Source: Amblyornis subalaris
Taxonomy: Eukaryota > Chordata > Aves > Passeriformes > Ptilonorhynchidae
Assembly (NCBI GenBank): GCA_018881555.1
Contig: JACAXG010000164.1
Span: 1,611,747 to 1,675,746 of the forward strand
Direction: 5' to 3'
Length of the DNA: 64,000 nucleotides
How positions within the stretch are numbered: the first letter of the stretch is position 1; each line of letters begins with the position of its first letter. The translations under genes were made by a program, and so were the position numbers. This document shows positions 35,155-48,120 of this stretch, piece by piece. Below the pieces are notes generated by a model. The model was given only the letters and a program-made list of their open reading frames with translations, did not search any database and was not told the origin of the DNA.

Positions 35155-37891
35155 AGGAAGAGAAAATTTCTTGTGAGATAAAGCTGGACTCTTAGATTAT
35201 TTTGGTGAAANAACTACATTTGGTCACAACAGTGATGGGAAGGTGGCAAGATGTTAAACGCACATTGCTGGAGCCCATAACACATTCTCACTGTTTCAGC
35301 TTACTTCTGTTAAAAAAAATAGAAAATATTGAAGAGTTTTGTGGAAGGTAACAAGTTCTCCTGCGATTCACTGAGCTGCTTTCTGTTTGCCAAATGAAGG
35401 ACCCTTCTTTTGTCTGAAGAGTAGTAAATTTCAGTTATCTCCCAACTACCAGTACTAGAGCTGCTACCAGTACAATCATGGGATAACTTGCAGCATCACC
35501 ATCTGTTTCCAGGAAACTCTACTGCATTGAGTCAGCGATAATGCAGGGCAGAGGCTTCATGGATAGGCACAAGTACTAGCAGGATACTTCTCTCTACCAT
35601 GGACTTAGTACCAAGAATATGAAGACAGAGAAAATAACTGCAACAATTCTGACTAAGTGCCGGTGCCTCTCCTTATATATGAATTTCTTAGCTCTAAATC
35701 TAGAGTTGTGTTTGTTCTCCTTCAGGGCTCATGAATCTTGCTTTCTTGACTAACTAGTGACAGAGCTTCATCATGAGGTGCAAAGGGTATTCCCATTTTC
35801 TTTTGTCCCTCTTATTTCCTTCCTTCGTCCCTTATGCTTTTGTGGTGATCAGGGCATACTCCTGGGATGGGGGCGGGGGAAAGTGATTTTAGTTTGAAAT
35901 CCTTTAGATTAAGAATACTGAACTCTAATCTCCCAAGTGATTTCTTTAACCAGGAGTCTGTCATACAAACCATGAGCAATGCCTCTCCTCATCACCTTTC
36001 TCTGACAGCTCTGTTTTAAAGGCAAAGCAATTGAAACAGAGTTTTATAAGTGGCTCAGTAACTGTCAGGCACTGTCACAGTACAAGTTTCAGAACTTCAG
36101 TCCTACTACACTGGTCTTCTTAGGAAACTTATGAATTCCATCAGGAGATAGTTGAGGGCTCTGCATCCTCAAGAGCAGACAAGAACAATTCTAAGCATAT
36201 CTAAAAATGGAATTTCAGGCAATTAAGAAAATTCTAGGTCAAACACAGACTACGAAACGTAGCTGTTTGTTGAGCATGGTTGTTTTGAATGGCAATTAAT
36301 CTGTGAGAGGTGTAAACTCAACCTACACTTTTTTAAAGGAGTCTATATTCTTTTAAATGGATGTGCTTTATCTGAGGTTATATGATAGTACTAGAATTAC
36401 TTCCATCATCTGTTATTCTTTATAATTTTTTTTCTGAAATATTGACTTTCTTTTTATATATTGGAAATAATATGTTACTTTTCCCTTTCCTGTTGATATG
36501 AATTTTATCAGTTTTTCTGAATTGCAGTAGATATAAATTTGATATAATTAATGTAACAGTCTTTGACTCTATCTTTCCAAATTCCATACTCTGAATTTTT
36601 ACTGAAGACATTTTTACCTGAAGACATTAATATGTGGGCAAATGTTATCATTAGTACATTAACTCTTGATACATTATCTTGGTGAGTGGAAAAATTAGAG
36701 AATTAAACTGTAGATGGCTTGCCTTGTTAATTAGGCCTAACTTGCCTCTATTCTTATTTGTCCAAAAATGAAAAAACAAAATGACTGATAGCATGTCTAT
36801 AGAGCATAAAATGTGAGAACCTAACTCTAACAGCTGTTTGGGGACAATTTTACTCATGATAAAATGTATGAGACAGTAGGTTCTGTTTCTTTCCCCAGTT
36901 GTTAATGTAATTTGGGAAATGTGACTCAAGAAGATGTATAAAACAGAGATAGTAAGATCACAGAGTGGTTAAACCTGATGTTCAGAACCCAGTGTTAAAG
37001 AAAGTCAAGTGGGAAAAGGTTCATAAAAATTAAGTCAATCAAAATAAGCAGGAGGCTAGTCTAAATAAGTCATTCAGATTCCTTCTCACTGTGATAAAGA
37101 ATTACCTTTTCATGTTGATACCAATTTCTGACTGCAAGTGTCTTTCCATTTCTTGATTTTTTTTTTTCCTATTGACTACTGAGGCATTTTAGACACCAGT
37201 GTGAGACTGAATGTCCAACTTCAGATATGTCAATTTAGGTGAGACAAATCTCAGTTTGGTTGTCTGAGTGGGTAAGAAAAGATGAACAGTATGTGGCTAG
37301 AGGTCATTTCCACGATGTCCTGTTACAATTTTGTGGTTGAGAGTCAGAAAATATTATTACATTGATTGATCTACCTGACACAGCTGTTGTGAAAATGAGT
37401 AACTCTTTGTATAGATAGAAATAAATCCAAAAGATACAATTCCACCTCCTCTAGTCCAGCTAAACTGTATGTAACATTTCTCTTCACTTTATGTTATAAA
37501 TAAGAAGATCCTTCAAAGCTTTTGGTAGAGGAAATTTGTTCTCCTATCTGGTTTCAACAGTAAAAAAACCAAACAGAACAAGGACAGAAGTAAACCTCCA
37601 ATTTCCCCCATCTTTTGTTATCCAAATAAGACCCATGTTTATTGCCTACAAATAAAAGCTTCCATAATTGAAGTATAATTATTTATTTTCCTGCATTTTT
37701 CCTTTATTTGTTGAATGCAGAATTTCACAAGGTTTGAAGATTACAAAATGCACTTACTATGTCATCATTTTAACCATTGAAATGGGCAAAACTGTAACTG
37801 TGAACTCAAGCTTATCACAAACTTAAGCTGTTTTACTGATTCGAGTTTGTACCTTGGTAGAGAAAAATACACATATCATCTGGTCTACTTT

Positions 37892-38550
37892 CATACAATC
37901 ATATAATTATTTAGGTTGGAAAAGGCCTCCAAGAACATCGGGTACAACCTTTGACTAACCTTGGCAACTAAACCACAGCACTGCCACATCCAGTCGTTTC
38001 TTGGACACCTCCATGGATGGTGCCTCCACCACCTCCCTGCGTAGTCCCTTCCAGTGCTTGACAACCCTTTCTGTGAAGAAATTCTTCCTGATATCTAAAC
38101 TGAACATCCTGTGGCGCAGCTTTAGGATATGACTTGTCCTGTTGCTAATTCCCTAGGAAAAGAGACTAACCTCCACCTGGTTACAGCCTCCTTTCAGAGA
38201 GTTGTAGAGAGTGATAAGGTCTCCCCTGAGCCTCCTTTTCTCCAGACTAAACAACCCCAGCTCCCTCAGCCACTCCTCATAGGACTTACTCTCTAGACCG
38301 TCACCAGCTTTGTTGCCCTTCTCTGGACACTCTCCAGCATCTCAATGTCTTTTTTTTGTAGTGAGGGGCCCCAAACTGGACACAATACTTGAGGTGTGGA
38401 CTCACTAGGGCCCAGTAGAGGGGGACAATCGCTGCCCAGATCCTGCTGGCCGCACTGTTTTTGGTATAAAGGTGAGAATGCCATTGGCCTTCTTGATTGC
38501 CTGGGCACACTCATGGCTCATGTTTGTAAGCGTCTCATCACATCAGTCCC
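37892..38550 (-). mobile_element. CR1 LINE, 5'-truncated
   Basis: CATACAATCATATAATTATTTAGGTTGG is the reverse complement of a CR1 3' end. It is followed by phrases found in the other copies: CCTCCATGGATGGTGCC, TTCCAGTGCTTGACAACCC, GAAATTCTTCCTGATATC, GGTCTCCCCTGAGCCTCC, TTCTCCAGACTAAACAACCCC and CACTCCTCATAGGACTT. On the minus strand the right part still encodes pieces of the C-terminal end of the CR1 ORF2 protein (for example [12 protein letters not shown] near 38330), in shifted frames. It is the best-preserved coding scrap of CR1 in the window but is not functional. Confidence 0.93.
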
Positions 38551-39480
38551 ATAGGGTTGTCTTTGGCACCTCAGGACATCTCAAAAGACATTAAGCAGTG
38601 ATGATTAGGCAATAGAATTGAGTCTTAAGTCAAAATAGTCTGAAGTGCTTTTAAACCACCTAGAGTGTCATCTTTCTGTGATCCAAAGCCTAACTTTAAT
38701 GCAACACAATGGCATAATCTTGGCTCACGCATCCGAGAAAATTGCCAAAACTCTGGGAAAGAGTGCTGACAGAACTGCATAGGCTAGAGCCATGAAAGGT
38801 AACAAAGGTGAGACTGCAGAAAAAGTAAGAGAAAGTTGTTCAAGGATACTGCAGGAATAACAGCTGAGAGAAATCTTCAGGGGAAAAAAAAAGAAAATTT
38901 TTGCAGTCCTAGTAATCAATTGTATAATATTAAACAAGAAATGTTTTATATTTTTAGTTTTACAATAATTATGTGTGTGATCTCCATCTATGTGTAGAAT
39001 GTCTACAGATATTTGTTATTCACATTCAGTTTCTCCTACTGCCTCGTCTCTTCTTTTTCTTCTCCAAATACTGAAGTTCCACAGTGAAAGGGCAATATGC
39101 TTTTTGATCAAGGTTTTATACTACAGAAAATAATTTTTTAAAGTGCAGAAAGACAATTTTATCTATTTTATAATTCTGTAAAATAAAGACTGACATCCTG
39201 CTCCCTGTCAGTGGAAAGCAGGATATTTGTGGTGGTTATTTTTAAATACATTGCAACAAATTTCTGATGGAAAACTGAAGCAAGTCTGAGTTTTGAAGTA
39301 TTTCAAAATAACTCTGCATTAGTGCATTCTGGACACCTTATTTCCAAGGAGCAGGCAAGAGTTTTCTCAAGGTATATACTTGGGAACAAAGAGACAGTGG
39401 AGTGACAGTAAAATAAACTATATGAAACCATTTTCAGAGGATGAGGAAAAAAAGGTCTTGATCTCTCTTACTTAATTATA

Positions 39481-39509
39481 AATAATAAATAAATAAATAA
39501 ATAAATAAA
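39481..39509. repeat. AAAT microsatellite
   Basis: AATAATAAATAAATAAATAAATAAATAAA: about six tetranucleotide units. Confidence 0.9.
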
Positions 39510-40679
39510 CTACTTAATTTCACCACACTTGAACACAGTAAAGGAATTAAAAGAAGCCTTTTTATCTGGAGGGATATGAAGAAAAATAGACATCAGGAAT
39601 TCAATCCAAAGAGTGTGTTAAATTACCTAAAAAATATTCTACCCTCTCTCAAGGCCTATCCTAAATAATTTGAGAACAGAGATGACATTTAAAAGCAGAA
39701 GGGAAGGTGGGCAGGAAGATCAGAGCAAAAAAGATGAATTTCTTGTGCTGCTATATAACACCATCATTTTTCTTAATTATTCTTGACATTTCACCTATTA
39801 TTCTGTGAGCTCCCTCAGAGCATAAAGGGGAAAAAATGCCAGTTGCTTTTCAGAATAAAATGTGAAGAGGTACTTGCTGTCAGCTTTTATGGCTGAAGTC
39901 TGCCCTTGGATACACAGAATCATAGCACCACCTATCCGGTAAAATGAGCTGTTATGTTTGCAGATGTGCAACCCATGGCAGATTATGCAAAATGAGGGGT
40001 GTGGTGTGTATTTTTGTGGAAGGAGGCCACTAGAGTAAACTTGGTTTTATGCTGAAAGAGGAATACTGAAGATATGCTGAAGCAAAGTAAAGCTTAAGTG
40101 CTGAATTAACTGTCTAAGAACCTTTATCGAAATTTGTGCATGAAAATAAATATTATGTGTCTGTATACAGCATTTAAATTCAATATATTGTCTAACCAAA
40201 GGAACAAAGTTATACAGTAATATCTATCTATCATAATGAATGAAACATTAATTTCCTCTTCTCCTCTAGAGTGTTGTTGTAAAACAACAATTAAGAATTG
40301 TTCATCAATGTCGAAAGGATGTAGAGGTTATGCTAAGAAACCTCAAGTTTGCATGGAAAGAAAGAAAACAAAGCAGAAAACTCAATCGAACCACTGGTGG
40401 TATAAAAATTTTATCTTCTTAATAGGCCACTTTCATTTCACTGGGTTTTTAAATTTATTTTCTATACTTCAGCATATCATGAAGTATAGGTAAGAAAGAA
40501 ATTGCTAGTTCACAAGAATACGTCAATCAAGATGATCACTACTATTAAAAAGAAAAATAAAACCACCTTAATTAGGATTATAGAATTAAAAGTATATGCT
40601 TGGGAATTAATAAACAGAAGTCACAGCAAATCATTTCACAAAGCAAGACACAGATCTGCTAGAAGGCTCTCATCCATGT

Positions 40680-40725
40680 CAGAATGTATTTATCCATCTA
40701 TTTATCTATGTATTTATTTATTTAA
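40680..40725. repeat. TATC/TATT microsatellite
   Basis: Imperfect tetranucleotide repeat with units TATC, CATC and TATT between CAGAATG and AAGGGAATG. Confidence 0.7.
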
Positions 40726-41247
40726 GGGAATGCTGACCTCTTCATAGAAGTACAGTCTCAAAATGAAAATCTGTTTTACTCCCATGAAACTTCTTGGAAA
40801 TTTGATACATTTTGAAGGTAAGCATCTCTTCCTTAAATCTTTCCCATTTCTAATAAGATTCCTGAATGTAAGATAATGACACTACATTAGCTGAAATCTG
40901 CAGAATCTCAGTACGCTCCCCTCTAGAAAATGTCATTCCAGGAAAGAAAATCTTCCATGTCAATCCACTATGAATAGTCAATTCTTTACTATTTTTTGGT
41001 CTTTCTTCTCATAAAATCTGCTCTCCTTTCCAATAGCAGGATTTGTCTTGAACTTCAGCATCCTACCAACTAGCACTGAAAGGGAAAAAAATAACAGTTG
41101 TCACTGCCCAATGGATAGTAATATGTTTAAGAAGTCGTACTTGCAAAGCACTAAGCACTAAAGCACTTCTAGTCCATAACCCACTGTTATGGTTTATGTT
41201 TGATGCCTTTTAAATATATTAGATTCTGAGTAAGTTTAATGCAGAGG

Positions 41248-41827
41248 TGCGGTGGGTTGACCCTGGCTGGATGCCCAGTGCCCACCAAGCTACTCCACCA
41301 TTCCCCTTTCCAGCTGGACAGGAGAGAGAAAATTAGATGGAAAACAACTTGTAGGTTGAGATAAGGCAGTTTACTAAAGCAAAAGAGAAAACTTGTGCCT
41401 TCATAAGCAAAGAGAAAAAACATGTTTATTCTCTACTTCCCATCAGCAAGTGATGTCCAGCCACTTCCTGGGAAGCAGGGCTTCAGCATGCATAGTGGTT
41501 GCTTGGGAAGGCAAATATTGTAAATAATGAATGTCCCCCATTCCTCCTCCTTCCCTTAGCTTTAAATCTGACATGATGTCACGTGGTAAGGAATACCCCT
41601 TTTCTTAACTGGGTCAGCTGGCCTACTTGTGTCCCCTCCCAGGATTTTGCCCACTCCCAGCCCCTTGATGTGGAGCCAATGCTGAGAAACAGCGCTGATG
41701 CTGTGCCAGCACTGGTCAGCAGTAGCCAAAACACTAGGGTGTTATCAACACCTTTTCAGTTACCAATGCAAAGCATAGCACATGGAGGGCTGCTGTGGGA
41801 AAATAAACTCCATCTCAGCCAGACCCA
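41248..41827 (-). mobile_element. 3' LTR of an ERVL-like provirus
   Basis: On the minus strand the LTR begins after a polypurine tract with TGGGTCTGGCTGAGATGG and ends in GGGTCAACCCACCGCA, an ending typical of a common avian ERV LTR. In order it carries a run of short GC-rich upstream blocks, an E-box CACGTG (41580-41585) next to a CRE-like half site, a TTTAAA TATA-like box (41561-41566) and AATAAA (41425-41430). The integrase and reverse-transcriptase remnants follow at its right, as expected for the 3' LTR of a minus-strand provirus. No second LTR is in the window. A target duplication cannot be tested because the 5' end is missing. Confidence 0.85.
41425..41430 (-). promoter_or_regulatory. 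LTR polyadenylation signal AATAAA
   Basis: TTTATT on the plus strand. It lies about 130 bases downstream of the TATA-like box and 180 bases before the LTR 3' end on the minus strand. Confidence 0.5.
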
Positions 41828-41828
41828 A

Positions 41829-41840
41829 TCTCCACCCCTT
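41829..41840 (-). other. Polypurine tract of the ERV
   Basis: The minus strand reads AAGGGGTGGAGA immediately before the LTR start. This is where plus-strand DNA synthesis is primed in retroviruses. Its position fixes the LTR border and the orientation. Confidence 0.7.
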
Positions 41841-42259
41841 ATTCCATGCTTTTTGTTCATACTCATATCCCACATAATTTATCTATCTTCTAATTGTTTC
41901 ATTGTACTTAGTTATCATTACTGAAATCTCTGCTTACCAACACATATTAAACTGCATCTTTAAACCATCTCTATACCCAACATAGAGATTGGTACATTTT
42001 CATTAACTACTACCCCTTGTCCTTTCACAGATAGATATAATTTTCTCCTTTCGTGGGCTTCCTCCACCTCTCCGGATGCATGACTTGAGCTCCATTCCAT
42101 CAGGATCGGTACTCAGGACCGGAGAAATAGCACAATTTATCATTGGGTACTCATATCAGCCCAATTCCGGTCATCATTGCATTCTCCTCGCTCCTTGCAA
42201 AATTCATTCTTCATCAGTTCATGTCATTCCTGCTACTTTACTTCCTGTAACACACAACT
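41841..42259 (-). other. 3' internal region of the ERV, no env seen
   Basis: About 420 bases between the polypurine tract and the end of the integrase remnant. I see no envelope-like reading frame or membrane segment, in keeping with ERVL-type elements that lack env. The sequence is too decayed to say more. Confidence 0.5.
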
Positions 42260-43164
42260 TACACCACAGATTATTTTTCCCCCAAGGTTAAATTTCCTTG
42301 AGGCACACACCAGGTCTCCCTGTCCTTCCACATTACCCATCAAGTACACCCAGGTCCTTGGGCAAAGACAATCCCGCTAATGGGTTTTCCTTTCCCCATG
42401 GGAGGAGAAATCCACACACACTTCCCTTGCCACTTCCCTATGTGTCGTACCTTATCTCCTCCCACAGTGTGCAGGGGTTCTNTTTGGGCAGGACCAGGGC
42501 AGCCAGCAAATCCCCTAGTGTTCACCAGCCAAGTGGCTTTTGTTAAATTTACATCCCAATGCTTCCATGTCCCATTACCTAACGCTCTTAACATAGTCTT
42601 CAGCAGTCCATTATAACTCTCAATCTTTCCAGAGGCTTGTGAGTGATAAAGGATGTAATACATCCACTCAATGCCATGTTTCTTTGCCCAAGAGTTTATA
42701 AGATAATTTCGAAAATGAGTCCCACTGTCTGACTGAATTCTTTCTGGAGTACCATGTCACCACAAAATGTGTCTGTCAAGGCCTGAGATCATGTTCCGAG
42801 CAGTTTGGTTTACTGGGTGTGTTTCCAGCCAGCCAGTTGTTGCCTTTACCATGGTGAGTATGTAGGTCTTGCCTTGGCATGAACATGGCAATGGTCAATT
42901 TTTCATGGCAGTAGTCAATTTGCCAGGCCTCATCATACTGGAAACCCAGCCATTGCCCTCTGTTCCAAGGAACTTTCACCTCTGTGGCTTGTTTGATGGC
43001 AGCACATGTTTCACATTCGAGGATAACCTGTGTAATAGCCTCTATCATCCAGCCCTCAGTCACGAGCCCATCTGTATGTTGGATCTCTTCCTATGCATCC
43101 AGATGCCCTGATGTTTCATGGGCCTGTCAGCTCACCCTTTCTCTCCCAGTCTGAGTCTACCTGA
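42260..43164 (-). pseudogene. Broken integrase domain of ERVL-like pol
   Basis: Integrase joins viral DNA to host DNA. All landmarks can be found on the minus strand. The zinc-binding end has H-x4-H near 43125-43110 and CETC (residues 17-20 of the frame starting at 43063). The first catalytic Asp is in WQIDY (codon 42916-42914). The second is in SDSGTHF (codon 42729-42727), and the Glu in GKIESYNG (codon 42621-42619) is exactly 35 residues after it, the DD35E spacing. The tail ends near FAQGPGCT and continues in broken form. Damage: a TAG between the His pair and CETC, a frame change after WQIDY, an in-frame TGA before SDSGTHF and an ambiguous base at 42482. It is not functional. Confidence 0.88.
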
Positions 43165-43525
43165 GCTATTCCAGTCTTGGTATCCTTATCTCATCCGAGT
43201 CACCTTCTCTGGCAATGCTCCAAAATCTCTCCCTTCTAGCCAGTCAATAATCTCTTCCAGAATTCCTGTTAAATTGGACTTTCCCATTCAGACTCACTGT
43301 GTAATCAGTGCTACCCACTTACTCCGTGTACACTGGTCACATGATGCACTGAGGGCATGTTTCCTCTGAACACCTGTGTGTAGCACTGGTACAGTGCCAA
43401 GAGGAGACATGCTTCTGTCTCAACAACTTCTGAGGAGGCTCAACCCCCCTCATAATCTGTTAACATCTCTTTTTCAGTTGGAATGTAGTGGGCTTCTGAT
43501 CCTCAATAGCCCCAGCTTCAAAACC
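43165..43525 (-). pseudogene. Remnant of the RT connection, with most of RNase H deleted
   Basis: Minus-strand fragments such as ILEEIIDWLEGRDFG (near 43250) belong to the part of avian ERVL-like pol that lies just before RNase H. The sequence then passes within some tens of bases to SDWERKGE (near 43150), which normally stands just before the integrase zinc domain. The RNase H domain, which would need several hundred bases, is therefore missing. A further section between the reverse-transcriptase thumb and this remnant also seems to be lost. The family order is from memory; the exact deletion borders need an alignment. Confidence 0.6.
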
Positions 43526-44105
43526 CTAATGGTGGACCTTGGGTTTCTCCTGATGTTCTTTGTCAGAGGTTTCAGGTGAGAACATGATCCCCAGCTTCAG
43601 CGTAAAGCATATTTTGCACAGCTGGTCCCATCCAAATGGGTTGTTAACCACCTCCATAGGCACATGATAGTGTCCATCCTGCCATTTTATTCCCAAGAAC
43701 TGGATCTCCTGTGCAGTTCCCTTTATCTTACTTTGTTTTAATGCAAAACCATCTTTCAGAAGAATTTGGGTTACTCTCCTCCCTTGCTCAAAAACTTCTT
43801 CTGTTGTATTTCCCCAGACAATGATATAATCAATATATTGCATGTGTTTTGGAGCTTCCTCCTGTTCCAGTGCAGTCTAGATCGGTCCATGGCAGATGGT
43901 CGAGCTGTGTTTTCACCCCTGGGGCAGTTGATTCCAGGTATACTGGACACCTCTCCAAGTGAAAGCAATCTGTGGCCTGCACTCTGCTACCAGAGGGATT
44001 GAGAAAAATGCATTAGCAAGATCAATTGTGGCATACCATTTGGCTGCCTTTGACTCCAGCTCATATTGAAGTTCCAACATGTCTGGTATGGAATGAAGAT
44101 TTCAT
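43526..44105 (-). pseudogene. Broken, 5'-truncated reverse transcriptase of ERVL-like pol
   Basis: Reverse transcriptase copies viral RNA into DNA. On the minus strand, DMLELQYELESKAAKWYATID and LANAFFSIP (about 44080-43995) match the start of the polymerase palm, which holds a catalytic Asp. LPQG follows near 43915, then YIDYIIVWGNT (about 43838-43806). There the second Asp of the YxDD catalytic pair is Tyr, so this copy could not polymerise. The frame goes on through the thumb to FLGIKWQDG. An in-frame TGA follows LPQG and the frame shifts before the YIDY motif. Homology stops at about 44105, so the fingers, protease, gag and 5' LTR are absent. Confidence 0.87.
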
Positions 44106-44210
44106 TCTCACTTTAGATCCACGGTCGTACATTGCAATTTATCTAGTAAAAATCAGCTATTGTTAAAAACCTCTAATACATAAGAAAGAAGGAACTTTAT
44201 GCTGCCAAAG

Positions 44211-44256
44211 ATATATATATATAGATACAGATACAGATATAGATACAGATATATAT
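44211..44256. repeat. TA and GATACA compound microsatellite
   Basis: (AT)n passes into repeated GATACA/GATATA units and back into ATATAT. It lies about 105 bases beyond the broken 5' side of the provirus. Confidence 0.85.
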
Positions 44257-47200
44257 TCTGTGTAATGAGAAAAGTAAGATAATTATGACAGCTTGTCCTT
44301 GATGTCCTTCAACAGAAAATAATCTGACATAAATATTTAACAGAAGCATGACACAGAAAATTCACACTCTCCATTTATTATGTTTTTATATGTTATTAAT
44401 TTTTAAATTATTGGATGTCTACACTTTGTCATAGCAAAGCCTTATAACTTGAGGGGGGCATTGCCTCAGGCAAAGTACTGCTGTTTGATTTATCTTCTGC
44501 ACTTGTCTTGCTTCAACAATATGAACTTTTTTTCAGAGAAGTGCAAAGCTGTGTTTGACCCTACAGGGAAAAAGTTTTCTTTTTTAAGAAATGTGTACAA
44601 AGTACTTAATAAGTTATGTCACTCAGTTTTACTGTATATTATTTTTTCAGTGACTACACTTAACTTTCTAAATCCCCAGATCCCAACATTTTAATAAAAA
44701 CAAGACATTTTTAACAAAATGTCAGCAGCAAAGTGATCAAAGTGCTATGGGAGCAGTTAGGCAACAGTTTGAGCTTTGAATTTCCTATTCGCTTTCCAAA
44801 ACATTCACTTAAAAAGCATTTATTGAAGCTGAACTGCCTTTATCAGCCTGATCAGAGCTCCATAAAGAGCATGCATGATTCAACTGCCTTTCCAAGCTTT
44901 AAAAAATACAACTTTGATATATGCCTCACAAGTACAGCACAATAGTTTTCATGCTCACGTTTGTTAAGATTTAGTGCAGCGATTAAAGAACAGAAGGGCT
45001 CTTTGGTGGCAATTCTCAGACATACCAAATATCCCAAAGCACAACCTTCTACAAATCAGAGATTAAGGTAGTGACAAAAATTTCCACTTGATTGCAGTTT
45101 TTTCCCCTTAAACTTGTATCAGGAGTGACTATCTTTTCGATCAAATCTCTGAGGGAGGTAATTTTTTTATTTTTTTACTCTGTGAGAAAAATATCAACTG
45201 GGAGATAAAAAGTGACATTTTATGTGCCTTGTCCAGAAGTCAGTCGATTTATTTGAAAAACTTTGTGTGTGCCTGACCTATACATGAAGTTTGTGACATG
45301 TCTCTTGTCAAGTATTGATCATTTAAGACTTTACTGTTTGCTTACTGCAATGTAGCTAATAATCTCTTTTTATTTAGTTTTGTGGGTTTGAATTCTTATC
45401 ATGACCCAGCTGATTTCTCTGGGACATTCTTGCTTCAGCTGGGTAAATGCACTATGGAAATTAAGCCTACTAAAGCACCTTCCCTGGGCAAATAGTCTTT
45501 GTTTTCCATCAGTTCACAGTGCAAGTGGTTTGCATGTAGATAGATACATTTGGAAGTAGCAGATGCCATCAATCTTTATGACTTTCTGATATACACCATT
45601 TCACCTCTACCTCTTGTAACGGATGGCTGAGCAATCATGCTATATTCTCCTTGAATGACGTAGAACTTTCTCATTCAGCTCACCTCAGCATTTTGTGGTA
45701 ATTGCTGGGTATACACAAAAGATAGGACTTTCATCAAGTCTCTTCTTGGTGTCTTTCAGATGGCGTTCCAATCTGCTGGACCTTCTTTCTCTCTCAACAC
45801 TTTAGTTATACTGTCATTCTTCCCATTGCTTCTCAATTCAGGATGCAATTACATCTTACTTTTTTAATGTACCTAAACTATTTTTATACAGACTCAAAAT
45901 GCTAACAGAGACATTATTCATAGAGTCACTGGTAAATCTTGTACGGAACTGTGAAAAGCCAGTAAAATAAGAAAAAGCTCATATTTTTAGGAAATTTGTA
46001 TATTTCTCACCAGAGAAACAGAATGATCTTCAGTAGAGTATTTTAATTCTATCTTGTTCAGAACTGGAGATATTGCCACCACAAAGAGTTATATGATGGA
46101 GTTTCTGAAGCTGCCACCCAAACAGTTTGTAATGCAACAGTTCATTTTCTGTAGATTTCAAATGTAATGAACTGAACAATATTTCAGGCTTCTATTCAGC
46201 ATTAATTATGCACAGGTGTCTGCAAAAGCTCTTTCAACTAAGTCTTAAAATCTACAGGTGGCTTTAAATATCTGCTTGAACCGGGGTGGGGGAAAAATGT
46301 AACAGGTGTTGACTTGAAATTAATCAATCATAATGGTAACATCCAGCAGCATCAGCCAGAAATACAATCTCATTTGTCAGATTAATTTAAAAAACCCCAT
46401 AAAGTTAAATCTCCCCCAAATTCTGTAGCCTACAATGAGAACACAGTGAAAATTACATACTCAATATAAAATCTGTGGTTATAAAAATTACTACTCAACT
46501 TTACTCTAACTCTCTGCCTGTCTGTATTATAGACACTCACTGTCTCTTTACTTTAAATTTCTTAAACCTTTATTTCTTTGTGCATGCCTAGAACTGTGCC
46601 AGTTTTATTACAGCTCAGCAGTTGAGAGATTACTTTGTAACTCNGTTCAATCAAAACACAAAGCAAGAAATTCCTCTTCCAAAATATTGCTATGTTAGAT
46701 ACGAAAATATTTTTCACAGTTAGCTTAGCATAGTGACATAAATGGACTGCTAACAAATATTTTTCAGGGGTTATTTTCATTAAACTAAGCTGGAAGAAAG
46801 TGTTCTCTTTTTTTGCTTGTTTCTTTGTTTGGTTTTTTTGTAAGAATGAGACAGGTAGAAGTGTTGCCTAGCTGGTAGAAGAGGCAAATTCGTTTCTTTT
46901 CCTCACCTAAATTATTGAAAATCACATTCCGTATGAGAACAGGTTAACCATCTGGCTATATCTGTTTTATCTAACTGGGGAGTGCTTGGGAAGTCTTGCT
47001 GGGAAAGGAAAAGTCTTGAACCTTTATGCCTGTTCTAAATAGTTATTCTGAAATTTACTTTTATAGACAGTAACAAAAAGTTTGACCATTTCTGAAACAG
47101 GTATTATATTTTGGATCTTCCCTTTTTCAAGTGACATCCTAGTCTCTTGCATGCAAAATTATGTTTTTTCTCTACTTCAGTGAATCTTGCATTCCTTTCT

Positions 47201-47521
47201 GCACAACTTCAGCAGAAAAGTAAGAAGACGCCAAATGCATAGTGAGGACTGTAATCTGCTGGTGAGGAAGCTCTTCTGGGGGCAAGTAACTGAATCTAAT
47301 TTTGTCCATATATGTCAATATTTGAACAGGTTGGAAACNGTGTGAAAAGAAGGTCAACCCCTCAAATTTGGACATGATTTCAAAGAAAGCACAAGTGTAA
47401 AGCAACAAATTGGGAAACTCTCTTCCCTCAATAAGTGTTTTGGAAGCTCTCAAAGTGCTTAGCAGCTGAACACTGAGTTTTTGAAGTCTGGCAAGAAATG
47501 AAAGTCTGCAATTTTGGGGTT

Positions 47522-47537
47522 GTATATATATATATAC
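47522..47537. repeat. TA dinucleotide repeat
   Basis: GTATATATATATATAC, about seven TA units. Confidence 0.85.
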
Positions 47538-48120
47538 TAGAAAGCTAGGCAGTACTAGCAACATTTCTCAAGTTCTGCCTGGGTGGTTGATTGGGCATAA
47601 TTTCACTCACTTGCAAAATTCTTCCACCCCCAGATGCCAGAGAACATATTGGGAGTGGTTGCTAGACTGTGCCACCCAAGAAACTATGCCTGAAGAAATG
47701 TCTAAAGAAGTGGCTGAAGTCAAAAACTATGCAAGAAAGCATATTAACAATTAAACATCATAGATAACCAGGCACAAGGGTTAGAGCTCATGTTGTGACC
47801 CTGATAAATTTACTAGCACAGTTCTGGCAACTCCACGTTCTAGTTAAATGTGAGAGTAATTTGAAAAGTCTTCTGGTAATTGTGTCTTCCGTGATGTCTC
47901 TCTATTCAACACTTTCTGTGATTTTCTTCAAGCCCTGTTGAACTCACATTTCAGCTCTTTAAGAACAGGAACACTTACAGGCTTTTCTCTTCTACTTGGC
48001 TACCCTTTACCATGAAGCTTGAGGAACTCAGCATATCAGAGATTACTGACCTTTTGTCAAATACCATTGAAATTAATTGTCTTCAGAAGTGTTTGAGGAT
48101 AACAAAAAAAATGGACATAA

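Larger units (their letters stand above)
31646..37891. other. AT-rich non-genic stretch
   Basis: Nothing recognised apart from low-complexity patches: an AAACC-rich tract at about 33515-33575 and an AAAT-type repeat at 35121-35154. ORFs are short and AT-driven. Confidence 0.6.
38551..41247. other. AT-rich non-genic stretch
   Basis: No genes recognised. It contains an AAAT microsatellite (39481-39509) and a TATC/TATT-type repeat (40680-40725), and ends at the ERV LTR border. Confidence 0.6.

Noticed and set aside
41841..42259. Possible envelope gene between integrase and 3' LTR
   Set aside because: Too short, and no signal peptide, cysteine pattern or membrane segment is visible.
42298..43579. 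Plus-strand ORFs in the 42-44 kb region
   Set aside because: They are antisense shadows of the integrase and reverse-transcriptase remnants on the minus strand.
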